Assembly (NCBI RefSeq): GCF_014274685.1
Contig: NZ_CP060393.1
Span: 1,733,501-1,797,500, forward strand
Origin: Edaphobacter sp. 4G125
GTDB taxonomy: Bacteria; Acidobacteriota; Terriglobia; Terriglobales; Acidobacteriaceae
Direction: 5' to 3'
DNA length: 64,000 nucleotides
Below are positions 6,915-14,953 of this stretch, piece by piece. The position numbers were made by a program, and so were the translations under genes. The notes beneath the pieces were generated by a model that saw only the letters and a list, made by a program, of their open reading frames with translations, was not told the origin of the DNA and made no database searches. How positions within the stretch are numbered: the first letter of the stretch is position 1; the number at the start of each line of letters is the position of its first letter.

Positions 6915-7416
6915 GCAGTTGTGCCTCACTTACGATGTGGTCTGGAGCGTCCGGGGTATGGCCTTCTGAAGGGTCGGAGACGGAGCTGACCTGTGCTGGA
7001 TCTTCGACCTGGGGGACGGAATCAAATGCTTGCGAGACGGGAAGTCCCGTTGACGGCGGCATCAGATTGAGTTCTCCGGAAGTTGCGATGGGCAGCGGAG
7101 AGGTTTCGGGGACGTCGAGCGTTTCTGCTGGAGTCTCCGTCGTACCTTCGGATGGAGATGCGATGGTATTTTCTGATCCGTCGGTAATGGCCGGCGCTTC
7201 CGGAGCGGCCGTCTCCATGGCAGCGATCTTTTTCTGCTGCTCGACTTGCTCGGATTGGCGAAGCTCTTCTTCCATCTGCATCCGAAACTCGTTGGAGGCA
7301 CGGCGGAACTCACCCATCAACTTGCCTAGTTGACGCGCAAGCTCGGGCAGCTTCTTCGGACCGAAGAGGATGAGAGCCAGGATAAAGATAAAGGCGCTAT
7401 CGCCGAAGCTCGGCAT
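6907..7416 (-). CDS. tatB: TatA/TatB family translocase subunit
   Basis: 169 residues from the ATG at 7416. Residues 1-20 form the single membrane helix, followed by the hinge FGPKKLPELARQLGKLMGEFRRA and an amphipathic helix; the remaining 100 residues are an acidic, Pro/Ser/Thr-rich tail without structure. The hinge FGPKKLPEL and the long tail fit TatB better than TatA, and the order tatB-tatC supports it, but some Acidobacteria use bifunctional TatA, so the letter is uncertain. A frame extending upstream to 7455 would add a non-conserved basic lead. It diverges from nadA. Confidence 0.88.
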   Translation of the reverse strand: MPSFGDSAFIFILALILFGPKKLPELARQLGKLMGEFRRASNEFRMQMEEELRQSEQVEQQKKIAAMETAAPEAPAITDGSENTIASPSEGTTETPAETLDVPETSPLPIATSGELNLMPPSTGLPVSQAFDSVPQVEDPAQVSSVSDPSEGHTPDAPDHIVSEAQLHG

Positions 7417-7599
7417 GATCCCCTTTATGATACGGCCTTGTTCGAAGACGAACAATGGGCGAGCAGTATCCCTTTATCGTGTTGTAAAATTGGTGATGTA
7501 AAGGCGGTTTCAAGGCGGAAGAAAAAGATGTGTCCTTCCGGCCAGGAGAACGTCCAATGTAACAAAGCGGTGAAAGCCGCTGGCAGGTCGGTAAGAAGT

Positions 7600-7756
7600 C
7601 TGGTTGCAACATCCCCGTGGATTGGGCAAAGGCTCAAGTGAGCCGGAGCAGCGAATCCACTGCAACTGTGCAGTGCATGCTTTCAACATCCCCGTCTCAG
7701 AGGCAAAAGACGGCGCGGAGTTTGCGCCTGACGCTTCCGTGAGACTGAAGGCGGAG
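7600..7756 (+). ncRNA. Tandem NAD+-I riboswitch (nadA motif) in the nadA leader
   Basis: Two successive domains share the 12-mer CAACATCCCCGT (7607-7618 and 7684-7695). Domain 1: P1 GTTGC 7603-7607 / GCAAC 7662-7666; P2 GTGGAT 7617-7622 / ATCCAC 7655-7660; P3 GGCTC 7631-7635 / GAGCC 7640-7644; conserved GCAGCGA at 7648-7654. Domain 2: P1 GCTTTC 7679-7684 / GAAGGC 7747-7752; P2 GTCTC 7694-7698 / GAGAC 7741-7745; P3 GGCGC 7712-7716 / GCGCC 7724-7728. This is the nadA motif, shown in the literature to bind NAD+ and its ADP moiety. The last strand of domain 2 touches GGAG (7753-7756), the likely nadA ribosome binding site, so folding would hide it: translational repression by NAD+. The rest of the tatB-nadA spacer (7417-7599) shows only a short hairpin at 7567-7580. 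Confidence 0.92.
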
Positions 7757-7760
7757 TACT

Positions 7761-8900
7761 TTGAGCGTACTTATGGAAGAGGCCGCGGTAATGACCGCGG
7801 AGAGTGCAGTTCAGGAGTCCTGTTCCCTCGAGAACTATCTTTCGCTGCCGGACCACACCATGGACGACCGCATTGCTGCGGCGCGTGCCACGTTGGGAAC
7901 CGACGTCGTTTTGCTGGGGCATCATTACCAGCGCGACGAGGTGATCCGGTTTGCCGACTACACCGGTGACAGCTACAAGCTGTCGAAGGTCGCTTCGGAG
8001 ACAGATTCGAAGTACATGATCTTCTGCGGCGTTCACTTTATGGCGGAGACCGCTGATATCCTGGCGAAGCCCTGGCAACAGGTGATTCTGCCGGATCTCA
8101 ACGCCGGTTGCTCGATGGCCGATATGGCCGAGATCGGACAGGTCGAAAACTGTTGGGACTCCCTGGAGCGCGTCGGGCTGACCGATGATCTGGTGCCGCT
8201 GACGTACATGAACTCAGCCGCCGCGATCAAAGCGTTCTGCGGAGAGCATGGCGGGTTGGTCTGTACTTCATCGAATGCTCGTGGAGCCTTCGAGTGGGCC
8301 TTCGCCCGTAAGCCGAAGATCCTCTTTCTTCCGGATCAGCACCTGGGGCGCAATACCGCGTTTGCGATGGGAATTCCCCTGAACGAGATGGTGGTCTGGG
8401 ATCCGTATCAGATCAATGGTGGAGTCACTTCGGACCGCTTGAAGGCAGCGAAGGTGATTTTGTGGAAGGGACACTGCTCGGTGCATCAACGATTTTTGCC
8501 GGAGCATGTCGATCGCGTGCGGGCGAAGTATCCGGAGATGCAGGTGATCGTTCATCCGGAATGCCGCTGGGAGGTCTGTCAGAAGGCAGATGCGATCGGG
8601 TCTACGGAGCGCATCATTGATGTGATCGAGAAGGCTCCCGAGGGCGCAAGCTTTGCCGTAGGAACGGAGATCCATCTGGTGAACCGGATGGCAAAGCGTT
8701 TTGCTCCCCTGGGCAAGAAGGTCATTACGCTGGACGATGCCGGATGCCTTTGCACGACAATGTATCGGATTTCTCCACAGCATCTCGTATGGTCGCTGGA
8801 GAACCTTGTGCAAGGCCGTGTCGTCAACCGCATCAAGGTGGATGACGAGGTAAAGCACTGGGCAAAGGTCGCGCTGGATCGGATGCTCGAGGTTCGGTAA
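7761..8900 (+). CDS. nadA: Quinolinate synthase NadA
   Basis: 379 residues. NadA condenses iminoaspartate with dihydroxyacetone phosphate to quinolinate, using a [4Fe-4S] cluster. The three cluster cysteines are visible in NAGCSMADM, PECRWEVCQ and DAGCLCTTMY, with the family segments GHHYQRDEV, CTSSNARGAFEWAF and FLPDQHLGRN. Start choice is open: TTG 7761 lies 4 bases after GGAG, ATG 7773 lies 16 bases after it, and ATG 7791 has its own GGAAGAGG. The riboswitch placement favours 7761 or 7773. Partner of nadB at the left edge but not in its operon. Confidence 0.96.
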   Translation: MSVLMEEAAVMTAESAVQESCSLENYLSLPDHTMDDRIAAARATLGTDVVLLGHHYQRDEVIRFADYTGDSYKLSKVASETDSKYMIFCGVHFMAETADILAKPWQQVILPDLNAGCSMADMAEIGQVENCWDSLERVGLTDDLVPLTYMNSAAAIKAFCGEHGGLVCTSSNARGAFEWAFARKPKILFLPDQHLGRNTAFAMGIPLNEMVVWDPYQINGGVTSDRLKAAKVILWKGHCSVHQRFLPEHVDRVRAKYPEMQVIVHPECRWEVCQKADAIGSTERIIDVIEKAPEGASFAVGTEIHLVNRMAKRFAPLGKKVITLDDAGCLCTTMYRISPQHLVWSLENLVQGRVVNRIKVDDEVKHWAKVALDRMLEVR

Positions 8901-8909
8901 GGTTCCACG

Positions 8910-8951
8910 AGGCCAGTCGGGATAGCATTTACGATATCTTGACTGGCCTTA
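8910..8951 (+). terminator. Possible terminator after nadA
   Basis: AGGCCAGTC (8910-8918) pairs with GACTGGCCT (8941-8949) across a 22-base loop; only two further T follow immediately, so it is a weak call. Confidence 0.45.
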
Positions 8952-9013
8952 TTTGCGATATACAGCTATGCTGTTTCCACCAAGAACGCCATTCCTCCCC
9001 AAGGTGGTTGTTG

Positions 9014-9907
9014 ATGGCTTTTGATAACGTCAGAAGCATTCTGGGCATTCACTCTCCCCTGAGCAGCTTGAAGCTGTTGTGCGTAGCGGCGAATTTTTCT
9101 CGCCCCAAATTCAGAACCGTCTGGCAATCGATGCTCCGGCCTTTTGTCCATCATGACGAGGTGGACATCCGATACCGGTGCGCAAAGTGTTACCGGACGA
9201 TCCACCTGCGTGTTCCGGAGCTGGAGAGCGATTTTCTTAGTACGCTTGAGCTTGGCGCACGCGATACTTACGAGCTTGACGATGGGTTTCATCCGGACCT
9301 CGTGATCGACGGTGGAGGGAATATCGGGCTCTTCACGCTTCGTGTGTCCGCGCTCGAATCCGGCGACGGGAAAAGGCCTCGATTCGTGGTTTATGAACCT
9401 ATGCCGCATAACAGCGAACAGTGCAGACGCCACCTTGCGGAGAACAAAGTCGACGCAGAGATTGTGACCGCCTGTCTTGGCGGAACACGCCGCACTGTCC
9501 CTTTCTATTGCCGCAGCGCAATTGCCAGCAGTTTCGATCCGACGAAGCCTTACGATCGCGTGATGGAGATGCCTGTCCACCTGCTTCAGGACGCCATTGG
9601 AGATGTTCCTGCGGAGCGCATTCTGATTAAGCTCGATATCGAAGGCATGGAGGTCGAGGCACTAAGCGCCTTATTGCCTACGGAAAAGAGACCCGTGTAT
9701 GTCGTCGGGGAGTTGCATGACGCTGCCGTGAATGGGCCTGAGCTGGAGAGTCTATTCCGCATGCATGGATGGACCTTTCACTGTGGCACGGTGGCACAGA
9801 ATCAGGCGCTCTTTCACGCGTGTTCGCCGTCAGCCCTTCCCATGTTGCGTTCCATGGCTCCATTTCACACACCGCAGAGCTTAGCTTCCGCAACTGTGGT
9901 TCATTAA
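9014..9907 (+). CDS. FkbM family SAM-dependent methyltransferase
   Basis: 297 residues from the ATG at 9014, which has AAGGTGG 7 bases upstream; the frame extends further up without a better site. SAM-binding motif I is DLVIDGGGNIGLFTL near residue 95, followed by an acidic VVYEPMP motif II. The FkbM signature ILIKLDIEGMEVEALSAL lies near residue 200. FkbM-type enzymes O-methylate sugars or small secreted molecules; substrate unknown here. The N-terminal 80 residues carry a CAKC pair. It stands alone between nadA and DUF2203, all on the plus strand. Confidence 0.85.
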   Translation: MAFDNVRSILGIHSPLSSLKLLCVAANFSRPKFRTVWQSMLRPFVHHDEVDIRYRCAKCYRTIHLRVPELESDFLSTLELGARDTYELDDGFHPDLVIDGGGNIGLFTLRVSALESGDGKRPRFVVYEPMPHNSEQCRRHLAENKVDAEIVTACLGGTRRTVPFYCRSAIASSFDPTKPYDRVMEMPVHLLQDAIGDVPAERILIKLDIEGMEVEALSALLPTEKRPVYVVGELHDAAVNGPELESLFRMHGWTFHCGTVAQNQALFHACSPSALPMLRSMAPFHTPQSLASATVVH

Positions 9908-10028
9908 GAGTGCAAGGAACTCCTGTAGTTTTGATTGTTCGTTGAGGGGCTTGGTACCCTTTAAGGGTGTTGACGCATTTCCAATCGTGCAGCCTCCTCT
10001 ATGGCAAGCGCCTGAAGGAGGTCCTGGC

Positions 10029-10466
10029 TTGAGCAGAACCTTTACCCTGAGTGAGGCGCAGACACTGCTTCCTGTGCTGGAGGCATTGCTGCGCAGAGCG
10101 CAGAAGTCGGGGACGCGCGCTGCTGAGATTGAAGCTGAGCTGGAGCAACTACGGCAGAAAATCTTCCTCCAGGGCGGCGTTCATGTGGATGTTGCCACTG
10201 TGGCCAGGCGCCGAGCCGAGCGGGACAAGGCACTACAAGACACGAAGGACACCCTGGCGGAGATCGATGCAATCGGCGTACAGGTGAAGGATCTGGAAAA
10301 AGGACTTCTGGATTTTCCCTGTGTGATGGATGGGCAGACGGTTCTGCTGTGCTGGAAACTGGGCGAGAAAGAGATCGGATACTGGCACTCTACCGAAGAG
10401 GGATTCGCCGGGCGCAAGCCGATTGATGCGCGGTTCGGAAGAGCAGAGCGTGAGCGTCCGAACTGA
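10029..10466 (+). CDS. DUF2203 family protein
   Basis: 145 residues starting with TTG at 10029, chosen because a near-perfect AAGGAGGT ends 6 bases before it and the product then starts with the family's LSRTFTLSEAQTLLPVLE. A central predicted coiled coil (residues 15-95) is followed by the conserved end, KDLEKGLLDFP, LCWKLGEKEIGYWHSTEEGFAGRKPID. The family occurs in many soil bacteria and its function is unknown. It converges on rsmE, with 12 bases between stops. Confidence 0.85.
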   Translation: MSRTFTLSEAQTLLPVLEALLRRAQKSGTRAAEIEAELEQLRQKIFLQGGVHVDVATVARRRAERDKALQDTKDTLAEIDAIGVQVKDLEKGLLDFPCVMDGQTVLLCWKLGEKEIGYWHSTEEGFAGRKPIDARFGRAERERPN

Positions 10467-10478
10467 GCTCTGCTTTCG

Positions 10479-11201
10479 TTAAGAGAGATGAGACGAGAGG
10501 ATGGCGATGGCAGCGATGGCTGCTGTCTCCGCGCGAAGGATGCGTGGTCCGAGGGTGACAGAGCGCCATTGATGTTCTGTAAAGAGTTTCATTTCTTCTG
10601 GAGTCCATCCACCTTCGGGTCCAATGGCAAGAGCATAAGTCAGTGAGTCCGTAGAGGGAGAGTCAGCAAGGGCGGCGGCGATGGTGGTGTTCTGCTCGGT
10701 CTCGGACAGCAGGATGCGGACGGGATCCGATAACTGCTCCAACGCAGATTTGAGGGGGGAAGGCCCGGAGATTTCCGGGATCGTGGTCCGACGAGATTGT
10801 TTCGAAGCTTCGAGCGCAATGCGTCGCCAGCGTTCGGCGCGTTTTGCTGCTGCTTGAGCGAGATGCTTTTCCGTCCTGCGAGCAAGGATCGGTGTGATGC
10901 GAGAGACACCAAGCTCCGTGGCTTTTTCGATGGCCCATTCCATGTGGTCGAATTTGAAGACCGCCAGCAAGAGATGAAGCGGGAGAGCGGTGTCTGATTC
11001 GAGTTCTTCGTGAAGTGTGAAGATGACCTCTGCGGGAGAGACGCTGGTGATCTCTGCACGATGGAGAAAGCCTCCAGCGACCACGTCGTAAATCTGTCCG
11101 GGGGCAGCACGAAGGACGCGGGCAAGATGCTCGGCCTGTTCTCCTGCAAGTGTGGCGGTGGTCGTGGTCCAGCGGTCAGCGATCCAGCGGCGGCGGGTCA
11201 T
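10479..11201 (-). CDS. rsmE: 16S rRNA m3U1498 methyltransferase RsmE
   Basis: 240 residues, the usual length. N-terminal PUA-like domain (HLARVLRAAPGQIYDVV) and C-terminal SPOUT domain with EKATELGVSRITPI, the RWRRIALEASKQSRR segment and the knot motif LAIGPEGGWTPEE near residue 190, then LGPRILRAETAAIAA. RsmE methylates N3 of U1498 in 16S rRNA using SAM. The start ATG overlaps the stop of the upstream anchored protein gene by four bases (ATGA). Confidence 0.95.
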   Translation of the reverse strand: MTRRRWIADRWTTTTATLAGEQAEHLARVLRAAPGQIYDVVAGGFLHRAEITSVSPAEVIFTLHEELESDTALPLHLLLAVFKFDHMEWAIEKATELGVSRITPILARRTEKHLAQAAAKRAERWRRIALEASKQSRRTTIPEISGPSPLKSALEQLSDPVRILLSETEQNTTIAAALADSPSTDSLTYALAIGPEGGWTPEEMKLFTEHQWRSVTLGPRILRAETAAIAAIAILSSHLS

Positions 11202-11824
11202 TCTTCTCCTGTTGGCTGATTATCCTCGTTGGAAGACGAGCTGTTTCCAAACGGGATCGTAACGGAGACGGGGCCCTGGTGGTAGAGGACAACATGAATC
11301 GTCGCGGATCGGCGATGTTCCCACACGTCCTTGGTCACAGGAAAGTGGAGAACCACGAGCCCTTCGACGGCCTTGCCGGATTCAACTAGTGTCTCCCGCA
11401 GCAAAAGAGGATCTTTGGCGAGGGGCCGAATGGCGGGGAAAGCTGTGTAGAGATTCTCGAGGTCTTGTTTCTGAACGGCGCTTACCTGAATACGCTCGCC
11501 TTCAGGAGTCACGAGCGTGGCGCGGAGGTCCTTGACGAAGAGCGGAAGATTGAGGCGATCTTCGATCCGTAGCGTTGTCAGAACATAGAGATCGTCCTGG
11601 GCCTGGTTGCGACCTACCAGGATGGAATCACCTTTGAAGTCGGTGTGGGTAGGGTAAGCGACGGTGCGGAGGACGGTTAGTTTGGCTGTGCTGTGCGGAG
11701 TGTAGCGAAGGACGAGTGCCAGCGCTATACCGAGGACCAAGAAGGCTATCAATACAGGAGCCAACAGGTTACGGCGACCGGGTTGGGCAAACTTCAGCTC
11801 GGACACTTTGCACAAGGATAGCAA
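11198..11824 (-). CDS. Membrane-anchored protein of unknown function, coupled to rsmE
   Basis: Up to 208 residues. One membrane helix (about residues 20-40, NLLAPVLIAFLVLGIALALVL) is followed by a predicted beta-rich exported domain of about 150 residues and an acidic Ser/Asn tail. No family recognised with certainty; the arrangement, with conserved phrases LRIEDRLNLPLFVKDLRATLVTPEG, looks like an immunoglobulin-fold accessory domain conserved in acidobacteria. The frame has no ATG start: TTG at 11824 or GTG at 11806 are candidates and neither has a good ribosome binding site, so the N-terminus is unsure. Its stop overlaps the rsmE start. Confidence 0.65.
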   Translation of the reverse strand: MLSLCKVSELKFAQPGRRNLLAPVLIAFLVLGIALALVLRYTPHSTAKLTVLRTVAYPTHTDFKGDSILVGRNQAQDDLYVLTTLRIEDRLNLPLFVKDLRATLVTPEGERIQVSAVQKQDLENLYTAFPAIRPLAKDPLLLRETLVESGKAVEGLVVLHFPVTKDVWEHRRSATIHVVLYHQGPVSVTIPFGNSSSSNEDNQPTGEE

Positions 11825-11911
11825 ACAGCATTTTGTATAACGATATTTTTTCTTGAGCGCTTATTCCTCTTGAACGGTATACCGATTGTTACAAAATCCA
11901 TGGGAGGAGGA

Positions 11912-12964
11912 CTAGGCCGGTTCTTTATAGACGACGTACTCCTCAAGCAGGACGGCGATCAGCGCAGCGGTGGGGACCGCGACCAGGGCACCTACAATGC
12001 CTGCCAGTGCCGTTCCACAGATTAGAGAGATGAGTACTGTGAGGCCGGAAAGCTGGACGCTACTGCTCATGATGCGTGGGATCAGGTAGGCATTTTCGAC
12101 ATTGATATAGCACAGATAGAAGATGACCACCCCGAAGAGCTTGGTCCATGAGTCGAATGCGGCGACGATGGCCGAGAGCGTGATGGTAAAGACTCCGCCG
12201 GCAATGGGAATGATGTTGAACAATCCCATGAGGAAGCCGAGGAGAAGGAAGTAGCGGACGTGCAGGATGGCAAAGACGATCGTTGAGCAGACTCCGAGGA
12301 TCAGCATCAGGAGTCCCTGGCCAAGTAGCCAATTGCTGATCTTCTGGTCGGCCCGTTCGAGCGTGGCCCCGAGACGCTTGCGATGAACTGGCGGGAACAG
12401 CGAGAGGACGAAGTGGTAGGCAATGTCTCCTTCAAACATGAAATAGATGCAAAGGAACAACGCAGAGAGAATGTCGAAGAGGTGAGAAAGCCAGTTGGGG
12501 AGGGAGGCCATTAGGTAGCTGGCCGTCGTGGTCAAGGCTGCTTCCGCCCGTTTGACGATCTCATCCACGCCAAGTCTGTTCGCGATTGGCAGCTGATGGA
12601 TTCGCTGCATCATTTTAGGAATGCGGGCGGGTAGATCGGCAGAGAACTGATTGAGATCGTGCAGGACCGGAGGTAGCCCGACGATAAGAAAGATTCCTAC
12701 GATGAGCGCGACACTGACGATGAGAAGGAAGATGGCGGCAGGTTTAGAAGCGCGACGACCGCGAAAATCGATCCGTATGATGCGATTGACGATCGGCATC
12801 AGAACTGCAGCGAAGAGCGCGCTGACGTAGATGATGAGAATCTCTTTGGCTAGAAGCCAGGCAAGGCCAAGCAACAGCAGAATCGCAAAAGTGAAGAGAA
12901 TATGCCCGCGGACGATTCGGCGGGAACGGTTCTCTTCAGGGATTGGATCGTCGGTCGGCAGCAG
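11912..12964 (-). CDS. AI-2E family transporter (PerM/YdgG type), possible CTG start
   Basis: Polytopic membrane protein of the AI-2E transporter family. Family features: paired N-terminal helices, a periplasmic region DLPARIPKMMQRI, then the C-terminal block with GVFTITLSAIVA and GLTVLISLICGTALAGIVGALVAVPTAA. The first TTG in frame (12874) would remove half of the first helix. Going upstream the frame continues through ILFTFAILLLLGLAWLL and a charged lead with no ATG, GTG or TTG back into aroK. AAAGGAG at 12970-12976 lies 5 bases before a CTG at 12964, giving 350 residues, the normal family length. Substrate unknown; some relatives export AI-2 or act as Na+/H+ antiporters. Downstream of aroK by 44 bases. 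Confidence 0.82.
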   Translation of the reverse strand: MLPTDDPIPEENRSRRIVRGHILFTFAILLLLGLAWLLAKEILIIYVSALFAAVLMPIVNRIIRIDFRGRRASKPAAIFLLIVSVALIVGIFLIVGLPPVLHDLNQFSADLPARIPKMMQRIHQLPIANRLGVDEIVKRAEAALTTTASYLMASLPNWLSHLFDILSALFLCIYFMFEGDIAYHFVLSLFPPVHRKRLGATLERADQKISNWLLGQGLLMLILGVCSTIVFAILHVRYFLLLGFLMGLFNIIPIAGGVFTITLSAIVAAFDSWTKLFGVVIFYLCYINVENAYLIPRIMSSSVQLSGLTVLISLICGTALAGIVGALVAVPTAALIAVLLEEYVVYKEPA

Positions 12965-13008
12965 ATTTTCTCCTTTGAAAGGTCCCGAAGATTTTGGATG
13001 CGGACAGA

Positions 13009-13605
13009 CTACGATTTCGACGCCTTGAAGCGAAGTTGTGAGATTTGGTTCAGGCGGGTGAGGATGGCTTCCACGGTATCTTCTGGGGTAAGCTGCGAGG
13101 TATCCACAATGACCTGTGAGATACGGACATAGAGCGGACGGCGGCGATCGAATCGAAGCTGCGCTTCAGTTGGGTCTGCAAGAACCGGGCGATCGATCTC
13201 CTGCAACATGCAGCGGTCGAAGAGAGTCGGAAACGGGGCATCGAGAAAGACGCCAAGGGTATCGGGAGTTTGCTCAATCAGAAGCCGGTTCGTCAGCCCC
13301 TCGGGAGTTCCGCCTCCCAGTGCAAGGACGATATGGGACTTGCCGAGCGCCGAGGCAAGAGCCGTGGATTCAAGGCGGCGGAAGTGGGGTTCTCCATAAG
13401 CGAAGAGCTGTGGAATTGTGGCGCCGGTTCGGTTCTCCAAATGGGTATCAAGATCAAGAAACTCCCAGCCGAGGCGTGAGGCGAGCAGGCGTCCGACGGT
13501 CGATTTTCCGGCTCCCATGAAGCCGGTGAGAATGAGTCGTCGCAGAGAGGGGACAGAGGACATGGTCTCGATCTTGCGGGTGATTTCTTGAGGTCGTGCT
13601 GACAT
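13009..13605 (-). CDS. aroK: Shikimate kinase
   Basis: 198 residues from ATG 13605, which has GGAG 8 bases upstream; an ATG at 13629 is possible but lies against a terminator's T-tract and has no binding site. Walker A loop GFMGAGKSTVG near residue 28, shikimate-binding FLDLDTHLE with the DxD motif, GEPHFRRLE and ALGGGTP are visible, and RRPLY marks the lid/adenine region. It phosphorylates shikimate at O3 in the chorismate pathway; pheA at 26765 uses the pathway's end product. Heads the minus-strand pair with the AI-2E-family gene. Confidence 0.94.
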   Translation of the reverse strand: MSARPQEITRKIETMSSVPSLRRLILTGFMGAGKSTVGRLLASRLGWEFLDLDTHLENRTGATIPQLFAYGEPHFRRLESTALASALGKSHIVLALGGGTPEGLTNRLLIEQTPDTLGVFLDAPFPTLFDRCMLQEIDRPVLADPTEAQLRFDRRRPLYVRISQVIVDTSQLTPEDTVEAILTRLNQISQLRFKASKS

Positions 13606-13628
13606 CTGATTTTCTCCAGGAACTGCCA

Positions 13629-13661
13629 TTAAAAATGAAAACCGCGACGTTGAGGTCGCGG
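13629..13661 (-). terminator. Rho-independent terminator of the sigma/anti-sigma operon
   Basis: On the minus strand CCGCGAC / GTCGCGG (13642-13661, 6-base loop) is followed by TTTTCATTTTT. It lies between the anti-sigma gene and aroK. Confidence 0.8.
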
Positions 13662-13832
13662 CTTGGGAAGATCTTCAGACTCTGAGAACGATTCAGAGGT
13701 ACATGCGAAGGTTTCTCCGGCCGCGGACGCAATACCAGGAGCGGTAGCTAAATCGGCCGGTTTGAAAGCAATTCATCATGTTGGTGTAAGCATACCTATG
13801 CCGTTCCGAAGACGCAATGAAAAATTTTCGAA

Positions 13833-14126
13833 TTATTTTTCTCCGGATTTGACGGCGTAATCCTGTCCCTCCGCCTCAATACCCTGCTGGATTCGCTTCC
13901 AGACGTTGTCGCTGGGTTCGTGGGTAGGTTGGAGAAGCTGTCGGGCCTGGTCGGCGATGTATTGAAGGTCCCGCACCAGGGCAGAGCAGTTTTCGCAGGT
14001 GGTTAGATGTTCGTGCAACGTGGGATTCTCAGTGATCCCCGCAGGGTTGGCAGCAAAGAGGTCAGGCAGCTGTTCCTGGAATTCAGCGCAAGAGAGGGAG
14101 TTGGATTTCGAATGATGGGAGGTCAT
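13833..14126 (-). CDS. Zinc-finger anti-sigma factor
   Basis: 97 residues, small for the group. The zinc-binding anti-sigma (zf-HC2) motif is visible as Cys13 and then H-L-T-T-C-E-N-C near residues 40-47, the HxxxCxxC that holds the ECF sigma factor. There is no hydrophobic segment, so it is a soluble anti-sigma factor, possibly redox-responsive through its zinc cysteines as in ZAS proteins (family knowledge, not shown). Its ATG overlaps the stop of the sigma factor gene (ATGA), so the two are made together. Confidence 0.85.
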   Translation of the reverse strand: MTSHHSKSNSLSCAEFQEQLPDLFAANPAGITENPTLHEHLTTCENCSALVRDLQYIADQARQLLQPTHEPSDNVWKRIQQGIEAEGQDYAVKSGEK

Positions 14127-14791
14127 AATGCCGCTTCCTTCAGGTCGGCCTGTGAGGTTGAGGTGGTTGGCTCAGGCCGGCGGAGCAGTTCCCGGAGCTT
14201 TAGGCGCGCCTTATGGAGCTGAGATTTGCTGTTTCCCGTCGAACACTCCAGCATTTGGGCGATCTCATTGTGCTCAAACCCTTCCACATCGTGAAGAACA
14301 AACACCATGCGGTATCCCGGGGGGAGGGAGGCAACGGCACGTTCCAGCGCGACGCGATCCACTGAACCGGCAAGCTGCGAGTCGCGGCTACCGAAGTCAC
14401 GTTTCGGGGAGTCTTCTTCCGAAGGATTGATGGTCTCTTCCAGAGAGACAAGCTGCAATCCTTTTTTACGAAGATGCATCAACACAAGATTGACTGTGAG
14501 TCGATGTAGCCATGTGGAGAAGGCACTTTCTCCTCGGAAGCTTCCGATCTTGCGAAAGAGATGAAGAAAGGCTTCTTGCGTCATGTCTTCTGCTTCGGAG
14601 ACATTGCCAAGCATGCGTAGGCAGAGCGTGTACACACGCCGCTTATGAAGCGCGTAGAGTTTTGAGAATGCTTCTGCATCGCCCGCTTTCGCGCGATCAA
14701 TGGCTTCGGCTTCTCCTGCAATTGGGGGATTTCTTTTAAAGAGGCCTGGGGCGGCCTTTTGTTCTGTCATCTGCAGACCTTGAACAGACAT
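14123..14791 (-). CDS. ECF-type RNA polymerase sigma factor
   Basis: 222 residues. Region 2 ([38 protein letters not shown], residues about 42-80) and region 4 ([26 protein letters not shown], about 155-180, with a helix-turn-helix then [20 protein letters not shown]) are complete. It looks like the RpoE/SigW-like group. GGAG lies 7 bases before the ATG at 14791. The following gene is its zinc-finger anti-sigma factor. The regulon cannot be read from this window. Confidence 0.93.
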   Translation of the reverse strand: MSVQGLQMTEQKAAPGLFKRNPPIAGEAEAIDRAKAGDAEAFSKLYALHKRRVYTLCLRMLGNVSEAEDMTQEAFLHLFRKIGSFRGESAFSTWLHRLTVNLVLMHLRKKGLQLVSLEETINPSEEDSPKRDFGSRDSQLAGSVDRVALERAVASLPPGYRMVFVLHDVEGFEHNEIAQMLECSTGNSKSQLHKARLKLRELLRRPEPTTSTSQADLKEAAL

Positions 14792-14953
14792 GGCTTAACT
14801 CCGGTTGCATGAGACGTGCTCAACGTTTGTTTCGCCTGATTCCAGCCTACAGCAAAACAGGAAAGATTTTGTTGCATTGCTATTGGAGTCATCGAGGAAT
14901 GAAAAGGTTGGTTCGTTCCGCACACCGCGGAAAAACGGTTTGAATAGTGAAGT

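Noticed and set aside
7655..7670. GCAACTGTG resembles part of a cobalamin riboswitch core.
   Set aside because: The other B12-box and kissing-loop elements are absent; the bases form P1 and flank of NAD+-I domain 1 and the downstream gene is nadA.
13633..13683. A plus-strand mini-frame ATGAAAACCGCG... over the terminator upstream of aroK as a leader peptide.
   Set aside because: It is on the strand opposite to aroK, has no ribosome binding site and coincides with the terminator stem.
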